NCBI GenBank assembly: GCA_022605955.1
Contig: JAKCOZ010000040.1
Span: 3,100,001-3,164,000, forward strand
Reading direction: 5' to 3'
DNA length: 64,000 nt
Source of the DNA: Rallus limicola
Taxonomy: Eukaryota; Chordata; Aves; Gruiformes; Rallidae
The notes below the pieces were generated by a model. That model was given only the letters and a program-made list of their open reading frames with translations, had not been told where the DNA came from and ran no database searches. The translations under genes were made by a program, and so were the position numbers. Below, in pieces: positions 1 through 14,678 of this stretch (its first letter is position 1; every line of letters starts with the position of its first letter).

Positions 1-543
1 TGAACAGGCTGAGGCAGTAAGAACAAGCAAGGACCTGCTCAAGCTTTTTTCTTTTTAAACTTGCATCGTCATCCCATTAATTAAAGATTAGTGCAGTTTA
101 TGACCACGATAGGTCTTGGGTTAAGGAATAAGGTCTGGTTTTGTAATGAAAATTATGATATGTACTAGTATGTGCAAAAATATCTTAATTGAAAGAGCAC
201 TAGTGGATTCCAATGCTGAAGACCAGTCCCCAGAATGGGGTAGCTGTGTTCTCAGTCTGGGAGTTACACAGCAAAGGGGGCCGAGTCTAAACACACCTCA
301 CCAGCAAGCCACAGTTCATCCTACCTTCCCAAATGAATGCTTCCCCACCCCATGAGAGGTATGTCCTTGTTCCCATGGGGAATTTTACCCCCTACCATTT
401 TTAAAAAGTTGCTAGTAATAAAAGTAACTGCTATTTTGTTACAACCTCCTGCTTGCATGTCAAGTCATTTTGCTTGTCTTGTCTCCTTCCTAAGGCACAA
501 GCACACTTCACCTGAGCTCAAAAATTCACCCAGCCACAGCAGA
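1..543. other. Upstream flank of GSDMA, no gene recognised
   Basis: AT-rich sequence with no recognisable coding exon. A pyrimidine stretch ending in AAG near 495 could be the 3' splice site of a 5' UTR exon that runs into the GSDMA start codon at 544, but no first exon or promoter could be identified. No part of ORMDL3, the usual neighbour on this side, is visible. Confidence 0.5.
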
Positions 544-3500
544 ATGTTTAAAAAAGTCACCAAATCCATAGTGAAGCAAATGGATCCGAATGGAGAGCTG
601 GTCCCAGTTCACAGCATCTCAGACCACGAACACTTTGGACTCCTCTGTCTAGTGAAAAGGAAAACGAAAAGAAAAACAATATTAAAGTTCCTACCATCTC
701 CCAAATACAAACGGACAGGGTACAGTCTCCACGATGTGCTGTTGCCAGGAGAAGATAATAAAAGCACAGGTAAAGGCCACATTTATTACTTTTAAGTTTA
801 CAGTTTTCACAGACAAAACATTTGGCTCATTTGTGCCTGACCTGTATGACATTCCACCTTTGTCTGAACACTAATTATAATATTGATCCTGTGCAATCAT
901 GCTTAAGCTAATGCATCAAATTATTTCAGAGGCTCTCCTTCCCAGCAGAGGTGGTCAAAATGCAAGGCAATTTACAATCACAAAAAGCTGCAGCGACAAA
1001 GTTGATGGGAGTCTAAGACTTTCTGCTGTCCCCACGAGCCCAGAGTTCAAAGTAGCTGCCTCCTTGTCCAAAGGGTGGTCCATCAACCTGGAGAAACACG
1101 ACATACCAATACCCAAACTTGAAGCTCTGACAAAAGAAAGGTAAGGCAGACATCTACAGTCACCCTCCTCTACACCCTGCCAAGCCACACTGTGTTTTTT
1201 AAATAGCCAAAGCCCAAGGGTAAGATCAGAGAGCACCCATGCTCCCTAACTAGGGATTCCTCTGGGGGGACAGGCAGTAGATATTCCTTACCCATCTCTG
1301 TAATGCTTACAGATTTCTTTGTAATTCAGAAAGCAGCAACTCCTCAGCACAGGATCGAGCCATCTTTTCTCTTGGCTTGCACCTAGAGAGGAGCACACAG
1401 ATCAGGACAGGTCTGTATGACCTGCCAGGCCACAGCCTCATGGCCCCAGACCCCTCAGACACAGAAGGAGAATGCATTGAGGATGGCAAGAATTGCAGCC
1501 CATTTTCTGCTAGCTTTTTTCCCCAGAATCCCCTGAAATTGTGGTATGTCCATGTACTCATACAACATGAGAAAGGACACAAGCATCAGGCTTCTGCCTC
1601 TGAGTAGAGTACAGAACCTGTCAGAACTGATGGACAAAACTGACTGGATATCACATCCCTTTCAGTAAAATAAATGAGAATCACACCTTCCTTCAACAAC
1701 TGAAGAAAGCACAACAGATTTTATATGTGGTTCATGAAACACTAAAAGCCTCAGAAGATACCATCTACGAGGAGTCCACCAAGGGAGAGGGGAGCTTAAA
1801 GACCCAGCTCTGCGCCACATTTTGTGCACAGGTTTGATTTCTCTTGAGCCTCTGGAGCCAGTCCTTCCCAAATACCCACTCTCCATCCTGGCCTACTAAC
1901 AGGTTTCATTGTTCTTTGATCAGGGTGCCAGACAGAACAACCAAGGCATCACTATACCCAAGGGCTGCACGCTGGCCTTCAGAGCAATCCAGCTGAACAT
2001 CACAGGTGGATCATGGAGTAAGTAACCCTTGGGAACTCCTCCATTCAGGAAGCAATGCAGAAGAGAAAAACACTTTCCTCAAGTATCATTTGGCCTCACA
2101 GCCACCCTTAGCTCAAGTAATATGAACGACAAATCCCCTGTGCAAAGTCCAACAAGTAGTATGTAGATAGGAGCTGCCTGTGAAGGAGCTGCAGCTTCAG
2201 GCAGTGAGGCAGGTGAGGAAATAAAAGAGGGACACTGGAGTCTCAGCTCCACCATTTCAGAAAGCACGGAGCTCCTGTTGAAAAGCGGGACAGAGGGCAA
2301 AGGTTTGTTTCCTTCCTTGCAAGAACCAGGAAGAAAACAGGGTGGCTGATCCTCCTGGATAGGCAGAGAAGAAAGAATGAGATCCACAAAGCCTGCTGCA
2401 GGATTTGAGACTGCATTCGGCTTGCCTCCCTGGTCCACACAGATCTTGCTGAGTACAAGTTGTCCTTTTAATTTTGTATTTGTATTTTAACACATTTTGG
2501 CCAACACAGGCCCTAACATAAGGTACACACACAGCAACAGGGGAACAAGGCCCAGGACCAAAGGGTTTTAAATGGACAGACAGAAGGCCAGATGGACTGG
2601 AGAGGCGTGCAAGCACCAGTCTGATCTACAACTAGCACCTGAGATTTCAGGTCTGGGAAACCAGACTTGAAAACAACTCTGATTTAAAAAAAATAAACCT
2701 CTATCCTAAGCCAGCAATGTCCTTTTTATCCTGTTGCAGATCTCGAGTATTTCCCAGAAGGCAGCAGTCGTTCATCACTCGAATCTTCTGGTAAGCAACA
2801 TGTTTTGCTATTCCCTCTTACACTGCTTTTACCCCCTTTGGGTACAATAGAATCTCCCAGGGTAAACACAAACCACCAGCAGTGGTAAGTTGCTGTAGAG
2901 TGCTGCCTGCTACCCGAGATATGAGAGCCCTCCAACTCTGATTTAAAAAAATAAACCTCTACCCTAAGCCAGCAATGCCCTTTTTATTCTGTTGCAGATC
3001 TGTATTTCCCAGAAGGTAACGGTTCACTCTTCGTATCTGATGGTAAGCAATATGTTTTGCTGTTTCCTCTTGCACTGCTTTTACCCCCTTTGGATACAAT
3101 AGAATCTCCCAGGGTAAACACAAACCACCAGCAGTGGTATGTTGCTGTAGAGTGCTGCCCACTACCTGAGACAGCAATGTTTCCAATGCTGAGTTTAAGG
3201 GTGCCAGGGAACTTCTTGTGGGTTTGCCTCGTTTGGAAGTGACATATTTGAACTCTTTTTGGTTTTCAGGTATCTCACAAGGAAAAGTAAGAGCCCTGAA
3301 GGCAGATGTTCAAGTGATTCATCAAGTCCTTTCTGCATCACCTTCTGACCTGCCTGCCACATTATTAAAAGCCATCAAAGCTGCCATGAGAGACAAGAAC
3401 CTCTTTGAAGAGCTGACCCAGAAAGTAAGCAAAGTTCTTCTTACTGCCAGGACTGATAAATACAGAGACACTCATGAACATACCTCTGGCCCCAGAAGTC

Positions 3501-5476
3501 ATCTCTCCTGTGCCACAACTATCAATCCAAAAATCCTTCATTCAGCACATCTGTCTGCTCTCCCTTACCTTACAGAGAAAGAAGGTGATCAGGACAGAGC
3601 CAACTGCTGAAATATGTCCTGAATGTAGCCTAGCAGATTTACCTGAAGGTATCCAACCACTTACATCACATATTCTGTCATTAATTAGAGCCAGTGTGAA
3701 TGCTAAAGCATCAATTACAGCCTCCCAAATAGCTTAAGCAGGGGAGACACCTTACATGACTGTTCCTGCAACTAAAAGGACTAGCAGCAGCCTCTTAAAT
3801 CCTGACATTTCTTTTTCTTATCCCCTAGATGGTAGAAGTTGATGAAACTTGCAGTTGTGAGCTGAAAACAGAAAGCCAAGATCTAAAAGACCTGTTGAGC
3901 AGCCTACAGCATTCTTCAGGAAATGATCTGCTAACAGCAGTGATCACTGACATTCTTGATGCATTAGATGGTAAGGCTCTGTGGCCACTTAAATGGAGCA
4001 ATCTGGTGGCATTGGAATAGATGAGTGTTCCTGCTGACAGACTATCTGAACACACAAAACACACAGAGTGCCTCAGACATGTAGAGAATTTATGTAAACC
4101 AGTTTCTTAGGTTGTGGGGACAAAGGTGGTTTATGCTGAGGGCACAGACCTGTCCGTGGCAGCTGCTCTTCAGTAACAGTTTGAGAGTCACAGAGCAGTG
4201 ACTGCCAGAAGCATTACACCAAATTATCCCTCAGTCCAGGAACAGCATGCACAAGGGGATCCATGAAAAGAGGGCTTAAAATCAGAATTAAAAGTGTGGG
4301 TAATGATGGCATTATCACCTTACAGAAACAGCAGTGCAAATTCCAGGGTTCTTTTCCCAAGGCTGCTAGAAAACATCGTTTGAACCCCCCCAACCCTCTT
4401 GGTCTCTACACTGAATGTTAGTCATCTGCATCCAGTCACACCTGTATTCATCTCACAGGGAGGCTGCAGAGGTTCTGACCAAATAGGCATTCCCTGCAGA
4501 ACCCTTCACACCTCACCAGATGTCCCAGGCACATCGGGGTGGGGTGGGGGGGCAGGGGTGTGTGGAGGGGGTTGGTACAAACCTGTTTTAATTCTGCAGA
4601 GCTAACAGAGGATCAGCGGCTGCTACTGGAGGAGTCTCTGGACAAGAAGATTATCCCCCAACAGCTTCAACTGGTGAGAGAACAGACATCACCTTTGGCT
4701 CATAACCAAGGGGCAGGGGGGGTTGTTCTTTTAAGCAAGGTTACATGTAGCTGACAGTATCTGCACCAGTGTCACACCTTAAGGTAACACTGGGAAAAGG
4801 GGAAGGAAAAATCACTTCAAACTTGGCAGGGATCAAAGTACTCACTTCAACAGAAATAACCCAAAGATAGCAAAACCCAAGTTCTCTAACAACTGTTTTA
4901 CTGATAATGAATGTTAAGTCAGATACAGCTGACTACCATTTTTCTTTAAATGACTGTCAGAATTTCCTGGCTTCTTTGGCTCCAGATGTTAGGAAAAACA
5001 CCACCAAACAACCCAAAATCATCACACTTCAGTGTTGATCTCTTGACTGTAACTAATCCACAAGAAACCAGGAGCCTCCAAGGTGAAGAGTCCCATCTAT
5101 AAACGTGGGTTATCTCATGTGCCTGTAAGGTGGTAAAGCACCTCACAAACCAGAGAGATCATTTACTTACTTAACTTCCAGAGATTGGAGTGTTAAAATA
5201 CCAACTCTGCTCTTTTTTATTGTTGTGAAGGTTAAGCACATCTTGGAAGACAACGAAGAAAACGGCACAGAATTCAAGTGTGGAAGTTCCAACCTGGGTG
5301 CCAGTTTGCTCACTCTCCCACCAGAGGAACAAAAGTTAACCATTGATATGATTGAAATGAGTGGAGTGGCACTGCAGGAGGACAATTCTGCTGTCTATAC
5401 TGAAGAAGCCTTCCCAGCCGTAGCATCCTTGTATGTGTCTCTGTACATCCTCAATCTCCTGAGTAAGTCAGACTAG
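544..5476 (+). CDS. GSDMA: Gasdermin A (pore-forming executor of pyroptosis), 11 coding exons
   Basis: Coding exons: 544-769, 930-1140, 1666-1831, 1924-2017, 2740-2790, 2998-3042, 3270-3424, 3576-3648, 3836-3970, 4600-4673, 5231-5476. Together they give 491 aa with all phases compatible. Known for the family: the N-terminal domain oligomerises into membrane pores once a protease cuts the linker that joins it to the inhibitory C-terminal domain. Seen here: an MFKKVTKSIVKQ start, a basic stretch (KRKTKRK) early in the N-domain, the family-like LYVV and TIPKGC blocks, then a linker at about residues 233-265 encoded by two tandemly duplicated mini-exons. The C-domain ends in a VASLYVSLYILNLL block. 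The second linker exon encodes FVSD followed by G at residues 261-265, a plausible caspase-1 site. The exon starting at 3836 uses an AG seven bases inside the more obvious one, because the outer AG breaks the frame. Synteny next to PSMD3 supports GSDMA over other gasdermins. The exact isoform is inferred. Confidence 0.9.
2674..3179 (+). repeat. Tandem duplication of the GSDMA linker exon (two units, about 258 and 248 bp)
   Basis: Unit A (about 2674-2931) and unit B (about 2932-3179) abut directly. They share nearly the same order of sequence: an AT-rich lead, a CTGTTGCAG acceptor, a mini-exon beginning ATCT, a GTAAGC donor, then a near-identical intron tail containing AATCTCCCAGGGTAAACAC. Exon copies are 51 bp (2740-2790) and 45 bp (2998-3042). 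Both lengths are multiples of three with phase-1 ends, so either or both can be included without a frameshift. High intron identity implies a recent event. Confidence 0.9.
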
Positions 5477-6679
5477 GTTACATAGTGCCCCCCGTTACAG
5501 ATGATTTACTTGATACTGTATTCAAAAGTCTCTTACCCCAAGCTGGTTTCTCATTCCCAACTCTACCCCCACACTTACTAATTAACGCTAAGTGCTGCAC
5601 TGAGATGAGTAGGAAAAGAAAAATTAAGGGAAAAAAAAGAAAAAAACAACACTCAGAGAAGCCACAAGCCAGATCCCAAAACTGATTCTCCCTTTGGCAG
5701 TACAAATGCAGAGCGCCAGCTGAAAAACCCACTAGCCCAAATCATCACAAGCCTATCAGTCATACCTGATGTGCTCCTAGTTTTCCCTAATGAAACCATA
5801 AGAGAGGCCAGCTGCACACAGCTGCTCATGTGGTCGAGGCACTCAGGAATAAACCAGCAACAACTTGCTTACCCCAGTCACCTTACTATTACCAGCACTG
5901 CTTAGTGCATTGCTGCAGGGTCTGGGAGCATTCCAGTGTGGAAAATGCTGGGAAATGTTGCTTTTACAAATTAAAAAGGGTGATTGTCTTTTTTTTTCTT
6001 TTTTTTTTTTACTGACTTGAGAGGTGAAGGACTCTGGCCACCTCATCATAAATCCTTCCTAGAGGAATTTAGGAAGATAAGGAAGTTTTGCTGTTAATTG
6101 TGTTAAAAGAATTATGGCACAACCTATCTCCCAATTAGAATACACAGCTCAGGGGAAAGGTGCTGCTGCCTAATTAAAACTACAGTTTGGATGAGGGCTC
6201 TGTATTCCTTCAACAAACTTTATGTCCTAATTAAGCCCCACTATTCAGACAACAAACATTTGTCCTGGACAAAAGGAATACTTATAATTTAGCACCCTGA
6301 CAGACATGAAAGTGCCTAAGTTGAGATTGTAAATTTTGAAAAACTTCATCCATAAGGAAACAGCGGAGGGAAACTTTTACTTCATGTGTTCTTGGGATAC
6401 ATATGGTGTTTAATTAATGTTTATCAAATACTAACAGTTATTATTGATTATTGGAAATGTCAATTGTTGGAATGTTTTGATTGTAGTTATTGAGCTATTG
6501 TGCACACAGTTTTCTTTGCCTTCCTCTTTGCTTTACCTCTATCCATCAGGGAGCACCATCTATAAACAGCAATGCTGAGGCACAGGGTGGTGGAAGGACT
6601 GTGTCCCTCACGAATGCCTGTACCAGTGAACATGTCTCAACGTTGCTGAAATGTTGTTCTTCTTGCTATTACTGCTCTA
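5477..6679. other. GSDMA 3' UTR and downstream flank
   Basis: No coding exon recognised. An AATAAA at 5848-5853, about 370 bp after the GSDMA stop, is a plausible poly(A) signal. A T-rich stretch follows at about 5989-6010. The remainder is unique AT-rich sequence of unknown role. Confidence 0.45.
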
Positions 6680-7333
6680 TGTGATAAAGGGGACTTGCTA
6701 ACAAGATGCTTACAAAGGGTTAAGGGGCACTTGCTAACAAAATGCTTGCAAAGGGGGCGCTTATGCTTGTTAATTGGGGCTTACTGACAGGATGATTTGA
6801 AGTGTCATAGTGGTTATATCAGAAGATAACCTAGCACAACTCTAACTCACTTGAACAATTCCTTGTTAGTTTTGAGTGATTAATGTTTTTGAGATAATTC
6901 AAAGTGGACCCAAGGACTGATATAAAGGAAACATCCCAATTATAATTGTGCCACCTGGAACAATCACAACTACACATGTGCCAAGGGAAGGAGGTGAAAA
7001 GTTCAATCTGAGGAAGACTTTGAGCCTTCATCATTTAGACCCCCTGATGACCACCACCAGGAGACAGTGCACAGGCATAGTTGTGAGGAGTTTATGGAAA
7101 TGACTTCTTGGGACTAATTTTAATAAGAAGCAGGACAAGTTATTAATATGTATAGGTGTATGAGGTAACCTAATGCTTTTGGACCGGGATATGATATAAA
7201 AATGCTACAAACTCTGACCAAAGGTGTGCCTACTTCGTTAGGTCACCTGCTCTTGCAAGAACATAATAAATTACTGCTTCGCTAATGCGTCTACCTTGAG
7301 TCCTTTCTTAGGACCTTTGTCACTTCTAACCCC
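6680..7333 (+). mobile_element. Solitary LTR of an endogenous retrovirus (ERV-like), boundaries approximate
   Basis: The segment has the layout of an avian ERV LTR in plus orientation: a TG start (TGTGATAAAG), a TATA-type motif (GATATAAAAATG) near 7193, and a downstream AATAAA (7266-7271) in an R/U5-like stretch. It ends in a C/T-rich tail with CA termini near 7316-7333. No gag, pol or env remnant is present on either side, so it reads as a solo LTR. I could not fix the ends by a target-site duplication, so the family assignment is tentative. Confidence 0.6.
6686..6758 (+). repeat. Two-copy direct repeat of about 36 bp inside the LTR
   Basis: Copies begin AGGGGACTTGCTAACA and AGGGGCACTTGCTAACA, and each runs to a GCTTnCAAAGGG motif. 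This is a U3-type duplication within the putative LTR. Confidence 0.75.
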
Positions 7334-7639
7334 AGCAACACACACCCCATGTAACAGCACACCCAGCATACATCCCATGGCAGAGAGGGGTAACGGGCAG
7401 CAGTGAGAAAGCCAACTGTGATAGGAATACTTCAATTGCTGCTTTATCAATAAAGAGAGAAACTTCTTACAGAGGAGCTAAGCATTCTTTGGAGCAACGC
7501 TTTAACCTACGGGCATTTCCAACCTCGTAGCAGCGCTGCCTGGGGCCCAGCTCCCCACAGGCCAGGGGGTCCCTCAGAGTAGCAGGGGGTCCCTCAGGCT
7601 GCCGGGGGAAGGGAGGATGCTCAGCAAGGTGCAGCACTG

Positions 7640-8075
7640 CTTACCTGAGAAGCCAGCAAGGGTGCTGCTGGTACAATGGGCACGGCCAGGTTCTGCAGAG
7701 CGGAGCCCGGGGGCGAGCGGGGCGGCAGGAGGAGAGCGGGGTCGGGGCAGCGCCATGACATCGCACATGCCTTGCCTCGGCTTGCCTCACCTCGGCTCGC
7801 CTCAGCGGTGAGGCGCCGTGCATGCGCGGGAGAACAGGCGGGAACAGCCGTGAGGCGGGCGGGAAGAGTCGAGAGTGGGACGGAAGCACCCGATCGTTGT
7901 CGGAAATCGCCGAGAGCGCATCGGAAACAGCCGAGCTCTGCCAGCGCCAAGAGCCGCGCTCGGCTCTCGGCTGATCGGGCCTAGCGGCGAGCTCGGCGCT
8001 CGGCCGGTCGGGCCCGACGCGTCCCGGCGCGCCCCGCGGTAGTTGCAGTGTCACGGCGGCCCGGCGCGTCCCGCC
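7640..8075 (+). promoter_or_regulatory. PSMD3: PSMD3 CpG-island promoter and 5' UTR
   Basis: Composition switches abruptly to GC-rich and CpG-dense about 430 bp before the PSMD3 start codon. No TATA box is seen. A TGCATGCGCG sequence at 7819-7828 resembles an NRF-1 site, a common element of housekeeping promoters. The transcription start was not determined. Confidence 0.6.
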
Positions 8076-11734
<3,659 letters not shown>

Positions 11735-11960
11735 CCCTCTGGCCTGGCTGTATTTTTTTATTTGTCCCTGGGGCAGATGGTGTCTGAGCGGAGCTCCCCC
11801 CACCCGCCTTTCTTTTATAAATACCTGCATGTCTGTACCTTGGGAGGGGGGGGGCACGGGGGTTCTCCAGGCCCGCAGCCACAGGCCCTGCTCTCACAGC
11901 CCCCCCACCACCCACAGTGGGAACCCCCTTCCCCGATAAACAAACATTCTTTTAAGGTTG
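11735..11960 (+). other. PSMD3: PSMD3 3' UTR with candidate poly(A) signal
   Basis: The stop codon is followed by a GC-rich UTR and a GATAAA hexamer at 11935-11940 with T-rich sequence after it. A further AAATAAAAG lies near 12150. Either could end the transcript; the first is closer and has a suitable downstream element. Confidence 0.5.
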
Positions 11961-14330
11961 CTTGTGGTCGCTGAGTCCATGAGGTGCGGCTGCAAATTGG
12001 GAGCTCCTGGGGAAGCAGGGCCAGGGCTTGGGGGGTGGGGGGTTGGGGGGAGGTGGGGGGCAGGAGCGCGGCTCCCCAGGGACCGCCAGTGCCCCCAACT
12101 CTCGCAACAATAATGGGGTCAAACTTTGTTAAGCTTCAATTATGACTTTTAAAATAAAAGTTGGAAAAACACCAGCCTGGCTGCTCCCACTCTGGGTGTG
12201 TTGTGAGTGAGTGCAAGGGGTTGCCCAGGGCCTGCTCCCCTCACCAGGGCTGGAGCTGATCGCTCCCCTCAGCTGGCCCTGGCAGCTCAGGAGGAGGTAC
12301 TGAGGGCTCTGGGATGGGGGCACCAAGCCTGGAGCTGAGCCAGGGGCAGCTGGGGCTCAACAGCAGCAGAAGGAACAAACACTGTATGCTCCAGGGTAGG
12401 ATCCTGCTGCTCCAGGGCTGATACAGTCACAGGCCTGGGGTGTTACTGGGGTCTGTGCCGCTCCCCACAGACAGGAAGGGTGAAGAGGGGGCTGGCTGGG
12501 CCCTCCAGGCCCCCAACTCCCAGACACCAACCCTGGGGAGGATGGGGGCAGGATCTGCATCCCACTCGGGTGGGTCCTACCAGCATCTGGGACCAGCTGG
12601 GCTCATCCTCTGGACAAATCCGGGAATGTCCCGGCGCACCCATGCTGGGCCGGCAGCCAGGGGCCAAGGGTCAAGTGTGGGGCTGCCCATGGTGCTGGGC
12701 GCAGCCGTCCCAGGCCGGGGCCATCCCCGGGGTCCCTGGGATGGAGCCCAGCAGCTGGGGCAGAGCAAGAAAGACGAGAGCCCAGACATGCTGGGGGTTC
12801 ACATGCAGCATGGGGGGACACAGCGACACCCAGGGAGTGCCCATAGTGGCAGGTGTCAGGAAGGGATCAGCCCCCCAGGAGAGGAAGAGTGTTCACGAGG
12901 CAGAACTGCAGCAGGGTGGGTGCCCAGGACAGTCCCAGGACCAGACCAGGCAGCACCAGCCCCAGGGTGGGGTTTTGCTGGGCCAGCTCCACCACCCGCG
13001 CCCCAACACCCACAGGGTTTCGGGTCCGGCCACCACTTCCTTCCTTGGAAAGCTGACAGGGGCTTTGGGCCCCCACAAACTGCTGATTCATGTCCCCCCC
13101 CACTCCAATTCCAGAAAGCACTGACCTGCTGAGATGGCAGCTCCGCTCTGAGAAACAGGGTGAGCTCCCAAGGCGCTCGGGTGCATTGCTCCGCGTCCCC
13201 TCCATGGCCCCCAGCTCCAGAAGGATCCTGGTTTCCTCTAGACTCCAGGGAGGGCAAAGGGCAGAGCTGGGGGGGACACACAGCTCTTTCTCCCAGGAAA
13301 TCCCATGAATGGGCTCTGCTGTAGCCTCTCACCCAGCCTGAGGGCAGGATAATTACTGCTGCCAGGTCTGCAGAAGGGAAGTAATCATTAGGATTCAGAG
13401 TTAACACCTGTCTGGTGCTGGGTGGGGCTCTGGGAGGAGCTCATGGCCTGACTGCAGCTGCTGGGCTGGGGGGGACAGGGTCTTTCCCCAGCTGGAGGCC
13501 AGAGCAGCTCCCAGGGTTTGGGGCTGGCTCTGCAGTACCCCATGGGCTATACCCCACCGGGGGCCTGTGGCATGCAAGGATGGGGGGTCCCTATCCCCAT
13601 CTCCATCCAGGTGGCCTGCAGAACAGCAGTGATGGGACCCAGACCTAGAATGAGCCCTGTCCCCCCCCAGAGTTCAGCTCTGCGCCAGGGTCACTCTGCC
13701 CTGACCCCCCCCCCCGACTGCAGGTCTGAGTGGGTGTCTCCAGCACCCCGCTGGCCCGTGCCGGGCAGGAGCCGGGCGGGAGCCGGGCCAGCTGGCACCC
13801 ACCCAGCGCTCATCCTGGAAGCACTTGCGGGAACCAACAGGAGCCAAAATTCCCACATGAGCACGGTGTGGCCGCGGCGGGGCAGCGGGCAGCCGGCCCC
13901 GCTCTGGGGCTGCCCTGGGAGCCGCTTCCCCGAAAGGGGTTGGCCCCTCACTGAGGGGGGGGGGGTGGGGGGGGGGGGGGTTGGGCCCCACTGTAGCGAA
14001 CACTGTGGGCCGCACGGGGATGCAGAGCACTGTCTGGCCCCACAGTACCCAGCGGGGCAGGATGTGGCCCCAGGGTGCTGAGCTGGGCTGTCATGTCCCG
14101 GGATGGGGTCACCTCCTGCTGGTCCCACACTGTGATGGTCCCACCACCCTGACGCTGGGGTTAGGGGCTCCGGCAGCTGGTGGGGGCGATGTCCACATGG
14201 GCGATGTCCACATGGGCGATGCTGGCTGTGAAAAGCCACCATCCCCTCACCCGGTCACCCACGAGTGACCCTGTGGTGCTGGGCACTGGCCAGCCCGGGC
14301 CGGCGAGGCGGGAGTCCAGCAAGCAGGTTA
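11961..14330. other. PSMD3-CSF3 intergenic region
   Basis: GC-rich sequence with no recognised gene. It contains long G runs (for example 13962-13981), C runs near 13700, and a small 15-bp direct repeat (GATGTCCACATGGGC, twice, at about 14189-14218). The long open frames here are by-products of GC richness. Confidence 0.5.
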
Positions 14331-14331
14331 A

Positions 14332-14678
14332 TGAGTCACCGAGCCACCACCGGCACCGTCCCAGCGCCGGCACCTGCCCCACTCAGCCGGGCGCCTGTGG
14401 CTGCGCCGAGGGGCACCCCTGCCCGTGGGTCCTGGGAAAGCCCCCCGAGGCGCGAGGTGTGGGCAGCGGCCAGCCGGGAGCACCCGGCTCCCAGGATTTG
14501 CATGTTGGTGATTAAGACAATGAGGCAATCGCCACTGTTGCCACATCAGTGTGAATCCCCGGAGCCCGAGCCCGCTATAAATGCCCTAATCGATGAGGCC
14601 ACACAGAGCCGGGGCAGGAGCTGTGCTGGGTTGGGCCGCGCTCGCAGAGAGAGAGGAGACAACGCTGAACGGGGCACC
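14332..14678 (+). promoter_or_regulatory. CSF3: CSF3 promoter: AP-1 site, octamer, TATA box
   Basis: TGAGTCA (AP-1) lies at 14332-14338, ATTTGCAT (POU octamer) at 14496-14503, and TATAAA at 14576-14581, about 100 bp before the start codon. An octamer upstream of the TATA box is a known feature of mammalian G-CSF promoters, so the arrangement appears conserved. No clear CK-1/NF-kB box was found. Confidence 0.75.

Noticed and set aside
6490..6684. 64-codon frame upstream of the LTR
   Set aside because: No similarity recognised, no splice or promoter context, ordinary chance length.
8043..8075. In-frame upstream ATG extending PSMD3 by 11 residues
   Set aside because: The conserved family start is MKQEG at 8076, and the extension does not match known PSMD3 N-termini.
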